Translations under genes and position numbers: made by a program
NCBI GenBank assembly: GCA_017530465.1
Contig: JAFXMJ010000049.1
Span: 1 to 6,635, forward strand
DNA: 6,635 nucleotides
Source of the DNA: Bacteroidales bacterium
GTDB taxonomy: Bacteria; Bacteroidota; Bacteroidia; Bacteroidales; UBA3824
Reading direction: 5' to 3'
Notes under the pieces: generated by a model
Told to the model about the DNA's origin: nothing
The model's input: the letters and a program-made list of their open reading frames with translations, nothing else
Database searches by the model: none
Shown here: one piece after another, positions 5,957 to 6,635 of the stretch
How the letters are laid out: each line of letters opens with the position of its first letter
How positions within the stretch are numbered: position 1 is the stretch's first letter

Positions 5957-6635
5957 TTTCTCGACTTCGGGAACGGTAACGCGGTTGTAGTCGCCGTAGA
6001 TGGTGTGTTTGAGGCACGAAGCGGCAACGGCAAAGTTCAATGCCTTTTGGTCGTCGCCGGTGTAGGTCTGCAAGCCGTAAATCAAACCGCCCATAAAGGA
6101 GTCGCCGCCGCCAACACGGTCAACGATGTGGGTGATTTGGTATTCGGGCGACTTGTAGAGCGTCTTGCCGTCGTAGAGAACGCCTGCCCAGTTGTTGTGG
6201 TTGGCGTTGATGCTGCTGCGGAGAGTTGTGATTACCTTCTTAGCCTTCGGGAAACGGCTCATAATCTGCTGAGATACCGAGAGATAAGCCTCGGCAACCA
6301 CCTTGCCGCCTTCCACGTTGACACCTTCGGGTTTGATGAGGAGAGCCTTCTCTGCGTCTTCCTCGTTGCCAAGGATTACGTCGCAATATTTAACGAGTTC
6401 GGGCATTACTTCGTCCGCCTTTTTGCCATATTTCCAGAGGTTTTTGCGGTAGTTGAGGTCGCAGGAGATTGTGATGCCGAGTTCGGATGCGGCTTTCAAT
6501 GCTTCGTGGCAAACGTCTGCCGCGCCCTGCGAAATTGCAGGCGTGATGCCAGTCCAGTGGAACCACTGTGCACCGTCAAACACTTTTTTCCAATCAATCA
6601 TACCTGTCTTGATTTCGGAAACGGCAGAATGTGCG
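5918..6635 (-). CDS. kdgK: 2-keto-3-deoxygluconate kinase, PfkB family (5' partial)
   Basis: Cytoplasmic sugar kinase converting 2-keto-3-deoxygluconate to its 6-phosphate with ATP; the product is split by KDPG aldolase in uronate and Entner-Doudoroff catabolism. The frame is open through the right edge (AHSAVSEIKTG precedes the Met whose codon is at 6599-6601), so that Met is internal and roughly the first 100 of ~340 residues are missing. Visible marks: FHWTGITPAIS, ISCDLNYRKNLW, CDVILGNEEDAE, and the PfkB C-terminal signature DRVGGGDSFMGGLIYG with the catalytic Asp at codon 6101-6103; here GGGD replaces the commoner GAGD. The C-terminus SGDASGRVSR looks native for Bacteroidales KdgK. The TAA at 5918-5920 lies inside the convergent DUF4421 gene, a 39-base tail overlap with no terminator visible between them. 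Family is certain; KdgK over other PfkB sugar kinases is likely but based on sequence feel. kdgA would be expected nearby outside the window. Confidence 0.88.
   Translation of the reverse strand, partial: AHSAVSEIKTGMIDWKKVFDGAQWFHWTGITPAISQGAADVCHEALKAASELGITISCDLNYRKNLWKYGKKADEVMPELVKYCDVILGNEEDAEKALLIKPEGVNVEGGKVVAEAYLSVSQQIMSRFPKAKKVITTLRSSINANHNNWAGVLYDGKTLYKSPEYQITHIVDRVGGGDSFMGGLIYGLQTYTGDDQKALNFAVAASCLKHTIYGDYNRVTVPEVEKLMSGDASGRVSR

Noticed and set aside
6599..6601. kdgK start codon at the Met encoded here
   Set aside because: The frame stays open to the window edge with family-like residues (AHSAVSEIKTG), and a PfkB kinase needs about 100 more N-terminal residues.

Overview
The window looks like a chromosomal stretch of a gut- or rumen-type Bacteroidales bacterium (phylum Bacteroidota). 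The supporting signs are a SusC-type TonB-dependent receptor start, a surface lipoprotein glycanase with BACON-like modules and an Asp-rich export signal after its lipobox cysteine, a DUF4421-type outer-membrane protein, and two exact matches to the Bacteroidota -7 promoter motif TAnnTTTG. Starts lack Shine-Dalgarno sequences, and very AT-rich intergenic DNA contrasts with more GC-rich genes. Genus cannot be fixed from this alone.

Layout, left to right. (1) Positions 2-1321 (+) hold the 3' part of a membrane-anchored Ser/Thr protein kinase: C-lobe of the kinase, one transmembrane helix, an SH3b-like domain and a C-terminal region with a DxDGNGxxD loop. (2) Positions 1322-1580 are AT-rich and gene-free. 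(3) Positions 1581-2225 (+) hold the first 214 codons of a susC gene, broken in the middle of its plug domain. (4) An out-of-frame ORF at 2222-2935 follows immediately and looks like the C-terminal part of an unrelated beta-rich protein. (5) A strong terminator (2971-3014) abuts a promoter (3011-3039). (6) Positions 3076-4815 (+) encode an intact BACON-GH5 lipoprotein, followed by a second terminator. (7) A promoter (4914-4941) precedes a DUF4421-type outer-membrane protein (4970-5956, +). (8) On the minus strand, the C-terminal two thirds of 2-keto-3-deoxygluconate kinase (kdgK) runs in from the right edge and ends inside the 3' end of the DUF4421 gene.

The susC stub, the tail ORF and the GH5 gene together read as the remnant of a polysaccharide utilisation locus (PUL). 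In an intact locus, SusC/SusD would import oligosaccharides released at the surface by the GH5 enzyme. Here most of susC, any susD and the front of the next gene appear to be missing at a single junction near 2210, while GH5 keeps its own promoter. This may be a real deletion, a recombination product or an assembly or cloning chimera. A HindIII site lies at the junction, so the artefact explanation has to be excluded. I see no convincing new defence, mobile or RNA system; the junction is the most interesting feature.
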